Assembly: GCF_003073045.1 (NCBI RefSeq)
Contig: NC_037593.1
Coordinates: 10,960,735 to 11,024,734, forward strand
Length of the DNA stretch: 64,000 nt
Source of the DNA: Pomacea canaliculata
Lineage: Eukaryota > Mollusca > Gastropoda > Architaenioglossa > Ampullariidae
Direction of reading: 5' to 3'
Of the stretch, positions 37,141 through 49,575 are shown in pieces. Within the stretch, counting starts at the first letter, position 1, and the number at the start of each line of letters is the position of its first letter. Under the pieces are notes generated by a model. The model searched no databases. It was not told the origin of the DNA and saw nothing but the letters and a program-made list of their open reading frames with translations. A program made the position numbers and the translations under genes.

Positions 37141-40081
37141 GTGGCGCCATGTCTAACCGAAGTCAGCCAGAGCGATATCTGCATGGTCTGTAACAACCAA
37201 TGTCCTAACGACTTTTATCCAGACGCTAGTGTGCAGCAGTGCCCCACGACGACGGCAGCAACAACGACATTGACAACGGAATCGACACAAACGACCTCGA
37301 CACTAGCGCCATCGAATCCAGTCAGCAATGAAACGGGTAGGTTACAGAGTTGCCGGGTGCAGGCTCGTTTACCTGTCCGCACTATCGTGGAAGGATTGCT
37401 GTAATGTCTTGGGGTTAGTGGGGTCCAGTGTTGTCTGGGTGGACGGTTGATAGCTTACCGTGGACTCAACAAGTCGTCAACACTTTCTTTCCATGTATCG
37501 TTCTTGTGTGTGAGAAATCGAGAGAGAGAGAGAGGAATAAAATTCTTCAAAAAAATAAATTCTTTGGCGCCTTACTTAGGTCCAGCAAGAAGACTATATC
37601 ATTGCCAGTCCTGACAATACTCGCTATTTTTGAAAAAAAGAACAGCTTTCCTGACAAGAGATTCGAACTCAGACTGCCTTTGAGACAATTGGTTAGCCGT
37701 TGCGCCATTTGAAGGAAAAAAAGTAGGAACAAAACGAGAAAGAAGGAAGAAAAACATCAGAGGATGAAAAATTTTAAATATACACATAATCAGAAGGGCT
37801 GTGTTTCTTTCATCGAATTTGCTACATTCTCGATTTTATTTTCGCTTGATTATTTTGTGTAATTTGTCACCTGTTCTTTGCCTGCAGACGGGGTGCCAGA
37901 CACAACGACGGGTGCATCACGGGTGCAGGTCTTCAACGCAACTGTTAACGAGACGTTGATCTGCCGGCGGTGCAACAAAGAAAGTCCCTCAGCACTTTGT
38001 CCGACTCCGGAAAACCCTGACACTGGCAACCAGGTGGCTATCATCGCCGGTTCTGTCGCTGGTGGAGTTGTCCTTGTCGCCATCGTGGTGCTTCTCGTCG
38101 TTTTTTGGTGGTGTAGACGAAAAAGGTCAAAAGGTGCAGCTGAAATGGTAGAAGAACCACCGCCAGAGATATCGGGTGGCCTGGTGAGTTGTCATTCTTG
38201 TCTGTACTGTGTGATGAGACTAAAATGTAATATATTTCTGTCTTAGCATACTTAAACACAATGGGACCTAAATCCCATTAATTATTTTTATTGCGCCAAA
38301 AACTTCTGAGCGATATTAGTAAGTTAGTACAATTTTTCATAAACAAAGAATAAAAGAAACACACAACAGAATATTTCAGTTTTTAAAAAAACCCGACATC
38401 GTACACCTGGTTCTCATTTATTAAAGTCCTTTATTTCCTTACCTGGAACTACACTTTCAACTTTTTTTCAGTTGACAGCACATTCTCTCTCTCTCACACA
38501 CAAACACACGCGAACTATTTTTATATACTGCACCTCCTGGTGTGTTTCTACATCAGCCAAAAGGCATAAATTTGTGGAGAGAGACCAATTAAAGGCGAGT
38601 GTACCAATAGGATGCTTTAAACTAAATAAGTCACAGACTACTGATTCATATACTAGCTCCGAAAAAGACATTGGACAACGGTGAACGAAATCTCTCGAAG
38701 AGGTTTACAGAAATAAAATAAATTTCTCGACATTAGCTCGTCCCAGCATGCACGTGAAGGAGGTGGGATTCCCGCAGATGTCTTATACACATGTTCACTA
38801 CATTTCTGCATTGGTGCTTGTGTTCAGAGACACGACAGCTCTGCGGACCTGGTGACCCAGCGCGACAAGTCGCAGGGCGATCCCACCTACGAAAACTTCC
38901 ATCAGAAGAGACCCACCAACTCCTCCATCCAAATTGGTCACGACAATGTCACGCGCTACACACGTGATCCCACCCTGAAAGTAAGAACTCTCGGCAATAA
39001 TCGAAGGAGTGACACTTCCTAGAAACGATTTTTCTTTTCTAAGTTTGGGGACAAATGCGCAGACCGTCTTCTCCGTGTGTACATGTTGTGGTTAGCCTCA
39101 AACCCAAACGGTAACCCTAACTTTAACTAACCCTAACTTTAACTAACCCTAACTTCAATACCGGGAAGTTAAAGAGGCAAGTAGATTGAATGAGAATTTT
39201 TTTAGCAAAACTGAAATGAAATGTTAAGACAGACATTCTAAGACAATCAGATTATAATTTTAGAACTGACCAAATTATTTTAACTCTTTGCTTCAGAGAG
39301 AACTATTGAATCGTTCCAACCCGGAGGACAAAGAGCTGGAGGAACTGGGAGAGGCCCCACTTCCTCCAGGGCACAGGAGGCATACGAGGATACCGAAAGC
39401 CGCTCCGACCAGTCGGTCTCACGTCGGGGTCGTGACCCTCTCCCACCTGTACCAGGTGAACATCGTCCTCCCTTCAGCAGCCAGCGCAACCGCCCAGTTA
39501 CCGGCCAGGCGAAAAGGGGTGTAAAAGCTGAAGTCGCCAAGAAACAAGTGAAGGTGGAGGAAGATGACCCAGATGAAGACTACATAAATGTTGAAAAACC
39601 AGCTACAGGAAAAAATACGCCCTCTACGGTTAAGGGGACACTACCTCCCGTGCCCACTGCGCATAAGGGTGGCGACATCGACAAAGTGGACGACGACGAC
39701 TCGTCTCCAGACGAGAGTTACGAAAACGTTGGCGCCAAGAAAAAGTTGACCAAGAAGAAACGCAATGAGGGCAATGCTCGTAGCGGCCGGGTCAACCCTG
39801 TTGTTGTAGACGATGACGAGGAACCGGAGGAGATGTACGGCAACCAAGATGTTGTGGAGGAACAGAGGCGGCAGAGTCGTCCGCACAAGCCGGCCCGCAA
39901 CAACACCACCACCACCGCCACCACCACCACCACGAAGGGCGGCAACGACATCTACATAGCAATGGACCTCTTGCGAGCCCCGAAGGACGAAGACGATGAA
40001 GTGCAGCCAGTGTACGGAAACGATGCGAACGAGAACCCTTACGTCAACCTACCCCTCGGCTCAAAGGGGGGATACTCATAA
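37141..40081 (+). CDS. Gene D, single-pass membrane protein with multi-Tyr-x-Asn tail (5' end not found)
   Basis: Exons 37141-37336, 37888-38183, 38828-38980, 39297-40081; GT-AG borders and phases agree. The ectodomain part has CxxC units (DICMVCNNQC, ETLICRRCNKES), a Thr-rich mucin-like stretch and several N-glycosylation sites. A membrane helix (VAIIAGSVAGGVVLVAIVVL) is followed by CRRKRSK. The tail holds six Tyr-x-Asn motifs: YENF, YINV, YENV, YGNQ, YGND and YVNL, plus YEDT and YIAM, and RDPLPPVP, a class I SH3 ligand. The last exon needs one extra G at 39347-39349 (GGG to GGGG) to join its two open parts, likely a sequence error. Phosphotyrosine docking of Grb2-type adaptors is inferred from the motif class. 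Upstream exons with the signal peptide are missing; the family is not recognised. Confidence 0.7.
37652..37714 (-). mobile_element. tRNA-derived SINE candidate in a gene D intron
   Basis: On the minus strand TGGCGCAACGG (37697-37707) fits a polymerase III box A. GTTCGAATC (37660-37668) fits box B, with 28 bases between them as in tRNA-derived promoters. Acceptor and T stems do not pair well, so this is not a working tRNA. A SINE head is the better guess; its 3' end would run toward about 37500. Confidence 0.4.
39112..39157. repeat. Telomere-like interstitial repeat
   Basis: Three copies of a 16-base unit built from TAACCCTAACTTTAAC, which contains the CCCTAA telomeric word, in the intron before the last exon of gene D. 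Confidence 0.6.
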
Positions 40082-43000
40082 AACCTGTGCTAAGCCTTTC
40101 GGTTAGAAGGGTTTGTTTGAGAAAAGGTGAGAGAAAGAACCGAAGTCCTCGCATCACGTGACTTTGTGGACACGCAACGCTCCTGTTTCGAGAGACGTGC
40201 ACGTGCCTCTCAAACCACAGGGTTAAGGTAACAACCCGGACAGAAAGGTTAACTGATCGGTGCTGTCAGATTCAGATAAGACAATCTCTCTCTTTGACTT
40301 AGCGGAGATGTGGTGACGAGTGTCTATACATACAGTTCTCGTCTTCTCACGAAACTTTTGAGAGAGCGCATAGGGCATCGACCCTGACCATGTGATAAGT
40401 GTTTCAGACACGCCGTTCTATTTGTTGGAGGAGCAATAGGCTGTTGGCTGGTCATTTCTGGGCATCACGTGGGACTGTTTGCCCACTTCACTGTTAATTA
40501 ATGACCTCAACAATTTGTTTGTTTGTTTTTGTGAGGTCTTGACTACGCCAGCCACTCGTGATATCAATGCAATAACAAAATGACAGTTACCATGCGTTGG
40601 AATTCTGTGCACCCATGGATGATCCCACTGTTACCCTGAAGTCAGGTGTTTTTGAATATTGCGAAGTATTACTGACATTTTGACAGAGTGAAAGAAGTAT
40701 CAGGACTTGTGGTATATCTCTCAACGATCTTTCGCCTTAGTATTGCAAGACTACAGTTCTTTCCACGCCATTATTCACAGTTCTGTGTTGACGAGTGAGA
40801 TCGTGGGTGTGCAAGTTCTTTCGGTATGGACGTTTCTTCTAAAGGGTACCAACTGAAATCTTGATAAGGAAAGCTGTAAAAACAAAACAGAAACGATCGT
40901 GAACGGTCATTGTTTGATCATTGGTGTAAATCTGAACTGCTGCTTGCTTTCCCCATTTCCCCGAGACCAACTCTTAGTCTGTGGCGAAGTTGTAGGTTTC
41001 AGCCAAAGATTCGCCAGTTTAATACCCGGAACCGTGATAAAATTCTTAAAGTCAGCCATAACCTTGCACTAAGCTTATTACTTAAATACTTTTTCTTTCC
41101 TCTACCTCCATTTCCCATAACTCAGATTCAATAAACTGAAGACGCAACTGACCATAAAGCATATATCCATATACGTCCGTGGTTTGATGATATGACACAT
41201 CTTCATAAGCAGGCAAACCGATGGTCACTGACATGTAAGCATGAACGCACATGCAAACAGACGCATGCACTCACTCACCATCCTACACAGAGACAACACA
41301 CATACACACAGACAGCACAAACATACAAAGAAAGCATATTCCCCTCTTTCTCTCTCAACCTGTCGAGAGTTAAACAAACCTGCACTTGAATATTTGCACG
41401 TTGGTAGGTTACTCGTATAAGCTACAGTCCTGTAATCGCGAAAACCTTATATGTTCATTCTAAATTATTACCCAACTTATTAAAAATACACAATGGTAAT
41501 TGCAAAATTTCTGTAAGTTATAGTTTTCGTGCAGAAGTAGTTCAAGAAATGCATTGTCTGTACTAAAGTGAATGGAAAACGTAAGAAAGTTATACTGTGA
41601 TCATGTGTAAGTGTGTGAACACAGGTATACAATTATACAATGTTCACACTTCAGTGAATAAAAGAATGTATAAGTTATATCCACGCAAAAGCAATTGAAA
41701 ATGTGTAATATTGTGCACCTGCAGCTTTGATTTACAAGCGACTTGTCAACGATGACAAATTATTCCTGGGCAATAAATGAAATAGTTAAAGGCATATAAT
41801 ACTTGCTTCATCTACAAGGTAAGAGCCATGCTAACATCATCAGACTAAGGTTTATTGTGTTTTTATGCATAACCTCCCACTGTGAATTTTTATGGTGATT
41901 GGAGGAGGTTGCTATAAGTTCTTTCCATCACTCTCTCTTTACATATATATATATGCTTAAACATAACCGAAAGATTTTAAAACGTATGTTTAAGTGAACT
42001 GGTGACCAAGTCTCGACCTACCTGTAACAGTTCTAAACGAGCAGACAAGGAAAAATCATCGTTGTAAACTATCAAATAAATGCAGCCATTTTTTTCCTGT
42101 CCTACTTTGTTGGCTGCTTCTCTGTTGAACCCTTTGGCCCATAAGCAGGTGTCTACCTTGTGAGAAATATGAGAGTATAACTACAGCTTCGTTAGAGAGA
42201 GAGAAAGACAAAATGAAAGAGATGAACGATAAAGGCAATGAATTCTTCTCTCCCCCCTTATCAAACGTTCACCGTTTTCTTATCTATACTTTGCCGCACC
42301 CACATTTAAAAAAATTAGGCTTTGAGATTATTCTTAATGTCCTTTAACTCCTGCGCACGGGCTTTAAAAAAAGTGTGACAGACTGCTCCACAATTTGACC
42401 ATCGCAAGGTCCAAGGTGATAATGGCGGAGACAGATGCACAGTGGTCTCCTTGTCTTTTGCGGAATGCACTTGAAAATCGTGAGAAGTGGATGGGGATTG
42501 TGCCATTCAGTGGCGGACTCACCAACTTCTCATGACCTGGCGAGACCTAGCATAGCCACATTCTCAAGAATTGCTGAAGGCAGCAGAAGTGTGGCCATGG
42601 GTAACCAAAGAGGCCAGAGAACAATATGGCCAGCCATTACATTAAATAAATTATCCAGACTGTGGCCAACAATAACCACACTGAAGGTAGCGAGACTTTC
42701 AAGGCAGTCAGATAAAGTAGTTTGCAACAAAGTGATTAGAAGGCTCTGGTTGTGACTTAGAGTAACTTCAGGAAGCAGAAACTACACAAGTGAAGCTGTT
42801 ATTATCTGATTGATACACCTTGAGTGGTCAGCTATTTGACAGTATGCCTTGTTTGAGTTGACCATTACCTGATGATATCTGAACTATGTCCCAAATATGT
42901 TTAAGCCATATCTTTTCGTCATCTTATTTCATATGCATCCAATCAGCAAATCCTTCCTGGCTTCAGCTGGAGTGCATAATTATCATTTATCAGCAAACTA

Positions 43001-44794
43001 AAGGGCAGTCTTTTGGATTGGTTTTGTTATTGACTTCCTTAACCTCCATTCATGAAATCTGTATGTTTCCTTGGGAATGTTAAATTTGTTCCTGTTAAAA
43101 TTCCTTCCCCTATAAGCCATTCTAGAATATTTTGACATTTCTTGTAAATGCATACATAATCCCTATGGAAAGCTGTGCCTCTCAACCGCAGAACTAGTCA
43201 TTACTCAGTGTTTAACCCTACTTGAGTTACCTCTCTCAGAGAAAATCTTGCTAGTGCTGTCTTTCATAAAACAAACATTGATTGTCATGCTATGTTTTGA
43301 TGTTACACACAAGATCGTAAGGATGTTGCTTTTGCCTGTATTTAAAATGTATATATATAATGTATACATTATCAATACTGATAATTTTGATTGTCCTTAA
43401 CCTTGACACTGCTGGCCTTAGCTGAGGACCTCTATGTGCTACTGGTGTTTGTCAAAAGATTGGGTACTGCTGTAGGCTCTTGTGCACATATCATAAACAG
43501 ACCAGCTCACGCCTGACAATACATCTCTTGTGGAGATTAATGTCCAGTTGTTAATCAGGGCAGTTAATCTACATCTAAACTGCAAAGGATTATGATAGAC
43601 ACTCCTGTAGGGATTGAATGAAATTTTAGCATTTAATGTTCATATTAGTTTTTCTATAAGTTATATTTGAGCCATTTAGGTTACATTCCAGGAAAATGTA
43701 AGCTCCATTGTGTTACTATATTAGTACTTATTTGTGTATCATCATGTTCACCATTTCTGACAGTATGAATTTGTTCCAAAAAAGTAGAGGTTGACTCCTT
43801 TCCGTCCTGCATAACAAACAATGAAAATTTATAAGATTAACTCACTTCTATCTACAGCACCTATTTTTGTCCATCTTGTCCACTGCTTCTATTTAATGGC
43901 TAACTCAGTGTTGAGCTTACATTCAATATTACTTTGGGACACTAACCTGAATATGAACTAGATCATCTCACGAACTTGTCCTTAACAAATTCACAATGAC
44001 ATTGATCATTAAACTGTATTTTCATATTTCAATAAAGAATGTGCCAGTTGTACAAACACTTGTAGCTGATTTATCTGCAAGAAAAAATGTCGAAATGATT
44101 CACCTGTATTTTTTGTTTAAAGTGTGATTACTGTATATGGCTCAAACACTGACATTATTCTCTGATTCACTTCTTTTAGGATACTTTCTCTGCATTTATC
44201 TCTCAGTCCATCTCCTCTCCATCTGCATTTATTTGTCCTCTACCTCCACATCTTCTTTATTTTGTCCACAAGAAGTAGTGGTCAATGGTCAATTCTTTCA
44301 ATTCAAATTCTCTCTTTCTCATTCCACACTCACCCCATCATTTGTTATCTTGTGAGGATATTAAGGATATGTATAAACAAGCACACACACATACATGACC
44401 TGGCACATCTTTGCCTGGAACCCACTCCTTAATAATGCCGCACTGATTTTATTGGCACAAAATCTCTGCTGCAGTGTCACATATGGCACAACATTTGTAT
44501 AAAGCTGAAGTGTGTAGTTGGACTGCGTTTCTGTTTGCAATACAGTCCTCCCTCAACACACCATCAATGTAATTTATCCCAAATCTAAATGTACTCTAGG
44601 ACTGCTGTGTACACCTAAAAAAATGTAATTATTCTTCTGAGAGCGGCATAGCTCTCCTGAAAATAGACCACACATTTTTCCTGCAGCATTTTACACAAGT
44701 CTTTTTTAAACTTAACATGTTCCCAACAATAATATTTTTTAGAAAATACTTCTTGTTAAACTTATATGTTCTGTTTGAGAACATAAAGGAAATA
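40082..44794. other. 3' flank of gene D and following unassigned stretch
   Basis: The first kilobase is probably the gene D 3' UTR, with AATAAA at 41130-41135. No exons were found beyond it. CpG is ordinary up to about 42.7 kb and scarce afterwards, although no gene is visible between 42.7 and 44.8 kb. This suggests an unseen or non-coding transcript, or a long 3' extension of the Myb/SANT gene. Confidence 0.45.
41130..41135 (+). promoter_or_regulatory. Candidate poly(A) signal of gene D
   Basis: AATAAA about 1.05 kb after the stop codon of gene D; other copies lie near 41658 and 41774. Confidence 0.4.
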
Positions 44795-45785
44795 CAAAGA
44801 GGAATCAAAAAGTAAATGAAAATCTTAAATTACATAATAACCAGAACAAAGAGATTCTAGCGAAATACAACATACATAAATTGTATACCGATACTCTCAT
44901 TCCTTGTTACTTGGTTCCTCTTTGCATTTTCTGTATGTCTTTTCTTTATCATCAGTACTGTTGTTTATCCTTCTGTCATTCATATGTTATTTGTTTTTCT
45001 GTCCTTTGTATGTTGTCCATGTCTCGTTCTTGTTCTTAAGTGCTATGATCATGATCCTTACAAGTGTTAATTTGTGCTATACAAATCTTGCATTTATAAT
45101 TATTATAATACATTGCCTGTTCAAGACTTGGACCACGCACAGTGCCTCACTGAGCCTTTAGTTGATAGGTGGCCACAAGGGCAGATAAACAGACACTCCA
45201 TTGCAAAATTAAACCATCAAAGAACATGCTGTAGTGCACGTTCTTTGGGCAGAGGAAGCGAACCCTTTGGAATTTCACTGTTGGATGTTGGCTCAGTATG
45301 GACGTAGCACCATGAACCAATGAAAGGTTTATGAGTGGTAAGAAAGGTTTAAAGAGGGAAGAACTGATGTAGCTGACAAAGGCCATTCTGGTTGCCTTTC
45401 AACTTCATGCACACAACAGCCCATCAACAGGTCTGCTTGAGTAAAGAAGACATGGATAATGATGTCCCAATTGGCTGCACATCTGGAAATCAGTGATGAA
45501 TCCATATTTGCCACAGAACATGATTATCACATCTTCAGTTCCTGAAAGTGGCACTGCACTGTTGCAGATTCACCTCTGATGAAGAAGTAAAGAAAGTGGC
45601 GCTCACCTGCCTTCCAGAGCAGCCCAACAACTTCTCTGCAGGAATACAGAAGCTAGTTGAAGGATACAACATGCGCATCGTCTTGCTTGGGTACTATGTG
45701 AAAAAATGATGTGTTCACTTGCTCACAGTTACTTATATTAAAGCTGTTAAGCGTATTTTGCCTTTACTTTTTTGATTCTCCCTCA
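44795..45785 (+). mobile_element. Mariner-family DNA transposon, internally deleted and degenerate
   Basis: Flanked by TA at 44793-44794 and 45786-45787. The ends form inverted repeats sharing GAATCAAAAAGTAAA (left) and TTTACTTTTTTGATTC (right), typical of mariner. Inside, one frame reads LAQYGRSTMNQ then KVYEW and ERFKEGRTDVADKGHSG, matching the mariner N-terminal helix-turn-helix region. Further on, FTSDEEVKKVALTCLPEQ and FSAGIQKLVEGY match the C-terminal end of mariner transposases. The catalytic middle is missing and stops interrupt the frames, so it is a dead copy of about 1 kb versus about 1.3 kb for a full element. Several substitutions separate the two ends, so it is not recent. Confidence 0.8.
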
Positions 45786-45798
45786 TAATTAGTCCACA

Positions 45799-48700
45799 TT
45801 ACAACTTTTCTATGAGCTGCTTGAGCAGCATATTGCGTTCTGCAACCACATCAGTAAGTCGGTCGATAGCTTGTGAAGTCTTTTCCAGAAACTCTTTTAA
45901 CCATGTTGGTGGCTCCTCTCTTTTTCTTTTCTTGCCTTTGCGGGGTGGTGTTTCTGCATATCCTGAAAGGACACAAGGTGATGTTCGAGGTTGATCAGGA
46001 CTAGCAGTTTCCTGAAATGACCATCCAGCAGTGGGAACAGCTGAACCATTTTCCTCGTCACTTTCTCCAGCTTTGCTTCTAGCATAAACTGCAATACAGT
46101 ACAAACAAAAGAAAAAAAACTATCAATAGCAACTCACCAGACTGAAAAAATATGCAGATTTAAGTCTGCTCCTCATTTCTGACACTGATCTGAGAGCAAA
46201 TATCAATCCTGCTTAAAGCCACATATTTTGAACAAAAATGAAGCATTAAAATGGTAACATGATATCATTTAACAACAAATTAAAACACAACAGTAATATT
46301 TTAGTATATTAAAAAAAAAAACTGTAATGTCTTAAAGAATTAAGCACGAAAAATGGCATCTACTTAACTGTTTATCTGCCATGGAAAGACTTTGGTATCA
46401 GCCCGACCTTAGGGAAAAGCAGTCTATGATGGAAATAGAATGGACACAGAGAAGTTGATATATATTAACAGATGCTCACCTTTTATTCCATTTAGTGAAC
46501 TGTTTATGACAGGTGCAGTCATGGAAGTATCTTCCTGAAGAATGTCAGTCATAACTCCCAAGTATGCCCACCTTGTTCCCCCAATACCAGTTGCTTTGTG
46601 CCTTTCTGTTATTATTTTATACCTAGAAATCAAAACACACTAGAGGTTTGAATGTGTATGCTGTTCCCCTTATACAGAAATGGGATACATAACAAGCACA
46701 AAAGATACTCGATCAATGTAGAAATTGATAACAATTCTGGATGATCATACTCCAGAATCTCAATGTCTGACACACCTGTCAAAATGCATACTTTTATACT
46801 TGGAGATCCATAACAAACTCTGTTAGGCAAAGTAAATTTGTCAGCATGTTAAACGTGTCTGGATTGGATTCCCAAACACAGACAGGCCTATACTGCAGTG
46901 AATCAACGTGTTGAACAGTACATCTATCAGGCCAAAGTGAAATGCCATCCCCCAGACAACATTGCATTTGTTCCAAGATACTGTTCAACACATGTAGTCG
47001 TATGACTAGATTTAGCAAGGTGACAACTCCTCCCTGCCTGTCCTTCTTCACAGCTAGTGTCAATTTTTAGCGAATACACCACCTACAAGATATCAGATAT
47101 TTGATCATATCTTGATTTAATAATGGTGGCAGACAAATCTCTAATGATGTTTCTCCAGGATATTCTCTCACTGAATTCCAAATCATCTATGAGGCCTGTT
47201 TAAAGATATTCTCAGGACATCCAAGAACCTGCCCGTCAGACATGTTGCTCATCCACCTACTTCTTAAATGTCTGGATATTCTTTCTCTTTTTTTTACAAA
47301 CATATAAATGTCTGTTTATTAACAGGCTTCTTGCCTATGTAGCCTTAATGCATGCTTGACATCGATGCATCATAACAACTACCACGCAGTCTCCTTTTTT
47401 TTTTCTTCTCTAGTCTATGATAATGTGAAAAAATAGCTTTGAAACATTTTCACTTTAAAAGTGCACTATCTCATATCAGATGACATATGGATCTAGCCAC
47501 AGTACCAAAACTATTCTCATTAAAGTAGCCACTGACATTCAGTCTGCTCTTGACAGATGGTGGTCCTATATGCATCTGCTCCACTTTTGTACAGGGTTCC
47601 CAAGCTAAGTCTTAGGCACACTGTCACTTCTCTCCTTTTTTTCTCTGAAATGACTATCCATTTTTGTTTGCATTAAGCACACGCTGTGTTATGCTTTAAT
47701 TCTTTTTAAGGCTCATGTCCTGCATATTTCTTTGAGTCAATCTTCTCCTTTTTTCCTGTGGACTGGCTACCCAATATGCTCTTGCATGTGTTCTACAAGC
47801 TGTGTTCTACTTAATTTTCATTTTAACAGGCTCATCTGTATATTTTCCCAAACTTCTCATCCTATACATCCCTGCTAGAAAATTCCACTCTCCATCTGAT
47901 GAATGCATGCTAACTATTCCTGTCAACAAAACAAAAACATAGTCACCAACTTTTTCAGTACTATGCAACAAAACAGTAGAATTATCTCCCCTTCAACATC
48001 AGCCACTTAACAACTTACTTAGTTCTCAATTACCCTGTTACACTATTGTCTCTAGATCTTTACTGTTTCTCTTCAGGAACTTTCTCAAAACTGTTGCCAT
48101 CCTTTATTCCTTCCTTTACTGACCATGTCTTGTTTTTGTCTCAAACTATGTGCTTACTCTGTGAGCATTGGTGAATACGCATCAATGTCTGTGCCTGGAG
48201 GAAACTGTGGGTTATGTTTATGCATTTGCAAAATTCAGATTCTCACAAAGATTAAGTTAAAGGTCAATATAATGAAACTAAAGACTATCAATAAAAAGAA
48301 AAATTAATGCATGAAACATGACGGTGTCCATAAATATACAAATGGAATGGCATCTAACATATGTGCACCATGTTAATGGAATGTTCAATAAACACCTTAC
48401 CAAGAATATAAGGTAAGTCAGAAGAGCAAAATAATGCACTAGATTTCACCACTTACCGATTTTTTAAATTGTCCCACTTTTTGAAGCAAGCCTGTGCTGA
48501 GAAGCCCCAGCCCTCCTTATTTATCTCCTTGGCTATTAACTGCCAGACATCCATCTTCTTGACAGTAGGAATTTTTAAGAGATGTCTTTTATTTCTGAAT
48601 TTTTCGAGTAAGAAGTAGCACAGCTTCATGTGGCCATACTGACAGGTCAGTCAAATTTCCTGCTGAATAATATTTCCTAGATTAATTGTTTTTGTTGTTG

Positions 48701-49023
48701 TATATGTGAATTACAAGGTATGATAGTTTATGTCTCCTTTAGGTCAGTTGTAATAATAGTTGTATTTTTAAAATAATTGTATTACACTGAATTGCTTATT
48801 GATTCTGAAGTCCCTAAAGAACTACAAGAGTTACTGTTTTAGGCATAAGTTTATTACAAATATAAAACATCTTATCTCCTAAATAAAAGAGAGCAAGCTA
48901 TTCACTCAGATTCTGGGAATCATTATCTTCTATTAAACTATTTTTTTTTAAAACCTGAGTGTGTCTTAAATACAGATAAATAAAAATAAAAAAAGACATA
49001 CTTTATGTGATGGACTCACCCAT
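45799..49023 (-). CDS. Myb/SANT-like DNA-binding protein
   Basis: Minus-strand exons: 49023-49020 (ATG plus one base, start context CCGCCATGG), 48638-48457, 46622-46480, 46088-45799. The result is about 205 residues. The first 95 residues form a Myb/SANT-like (trihelix, MADF-related) domain with spaced tryptophans: WPHEAVLLL, DVWQLIAKEIN, KKWDNLKNRYK and GTRWAYLGVM. A basic nuclear signal (PPRKGKKRKREEP) lies near residue 160. The C-terminal 34 residues (from WLKEFLEKTSQAIDRL) form a probable coiled coil. Frame and phase fit only if one T is dropped from T5 at 48600-48604 (A5 on the coding strand). Otherwise the frame would start at a downstream Met without the first Trp. Related domains occur in host transcription factors and in Harbinger transposon accessory proteins. 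No nuclease gene is nearby, so a host regulator is likelier. The mariner starts 13 bp past the stop. Confidence 0.75.
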
Positions 49024-49575
49024 GGCGGTTGGGCAAAATATTAAACAAGTCTCTGAAACTGTCACTTACCGGATAAGCATAGCTGTGCTGTAAAACACAC
49101 ACACACACACAAAATGAACTGGTAAGTCAAATAAAATTTTCAATAAATTGATATAAAAGCTACAATATCAACATAAAACTTTAGTACAAGTGTTGTTTCT
49201 AAGGGAAGATGCATCCTATAGAGATCAGATTGTCCTAAAATTTAAGATAAAACAGTATTTGAAAATAGCCGCTGATATGACTGCTTACGTGTAGCACTAG
49301 TAAATAACGTTTATCTTTAATTTTAGTACCAAACCTTCATCCCCTCCCCTCAAACCCCTCACTACTTTCAACGTGCTGATGCCGATTATTTTCAAATCTT
49401 TCATTAAATCTCTGATACATATCCAAATTATATGTCTAATACATAATCAAAGTCTGACGTTTAACGCTTTCTTACATTCATCTAGGCTTTTTCTCTCTTC
49501 ATTATTTACGGCCATCTGCAACACTGAATCGGACCAAGTGTAGTTATTTATGTTATTTATGTTTTGGTCGTGAAG

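Noticed and set aside
49070-49087. 18-base microexon with GTAAGT and TTTTACAG borders on the minus strand
   Set aside because: The ATG exon of the Myb/SANT gene begins too close for an intron between them; it may simply be leader sequence.
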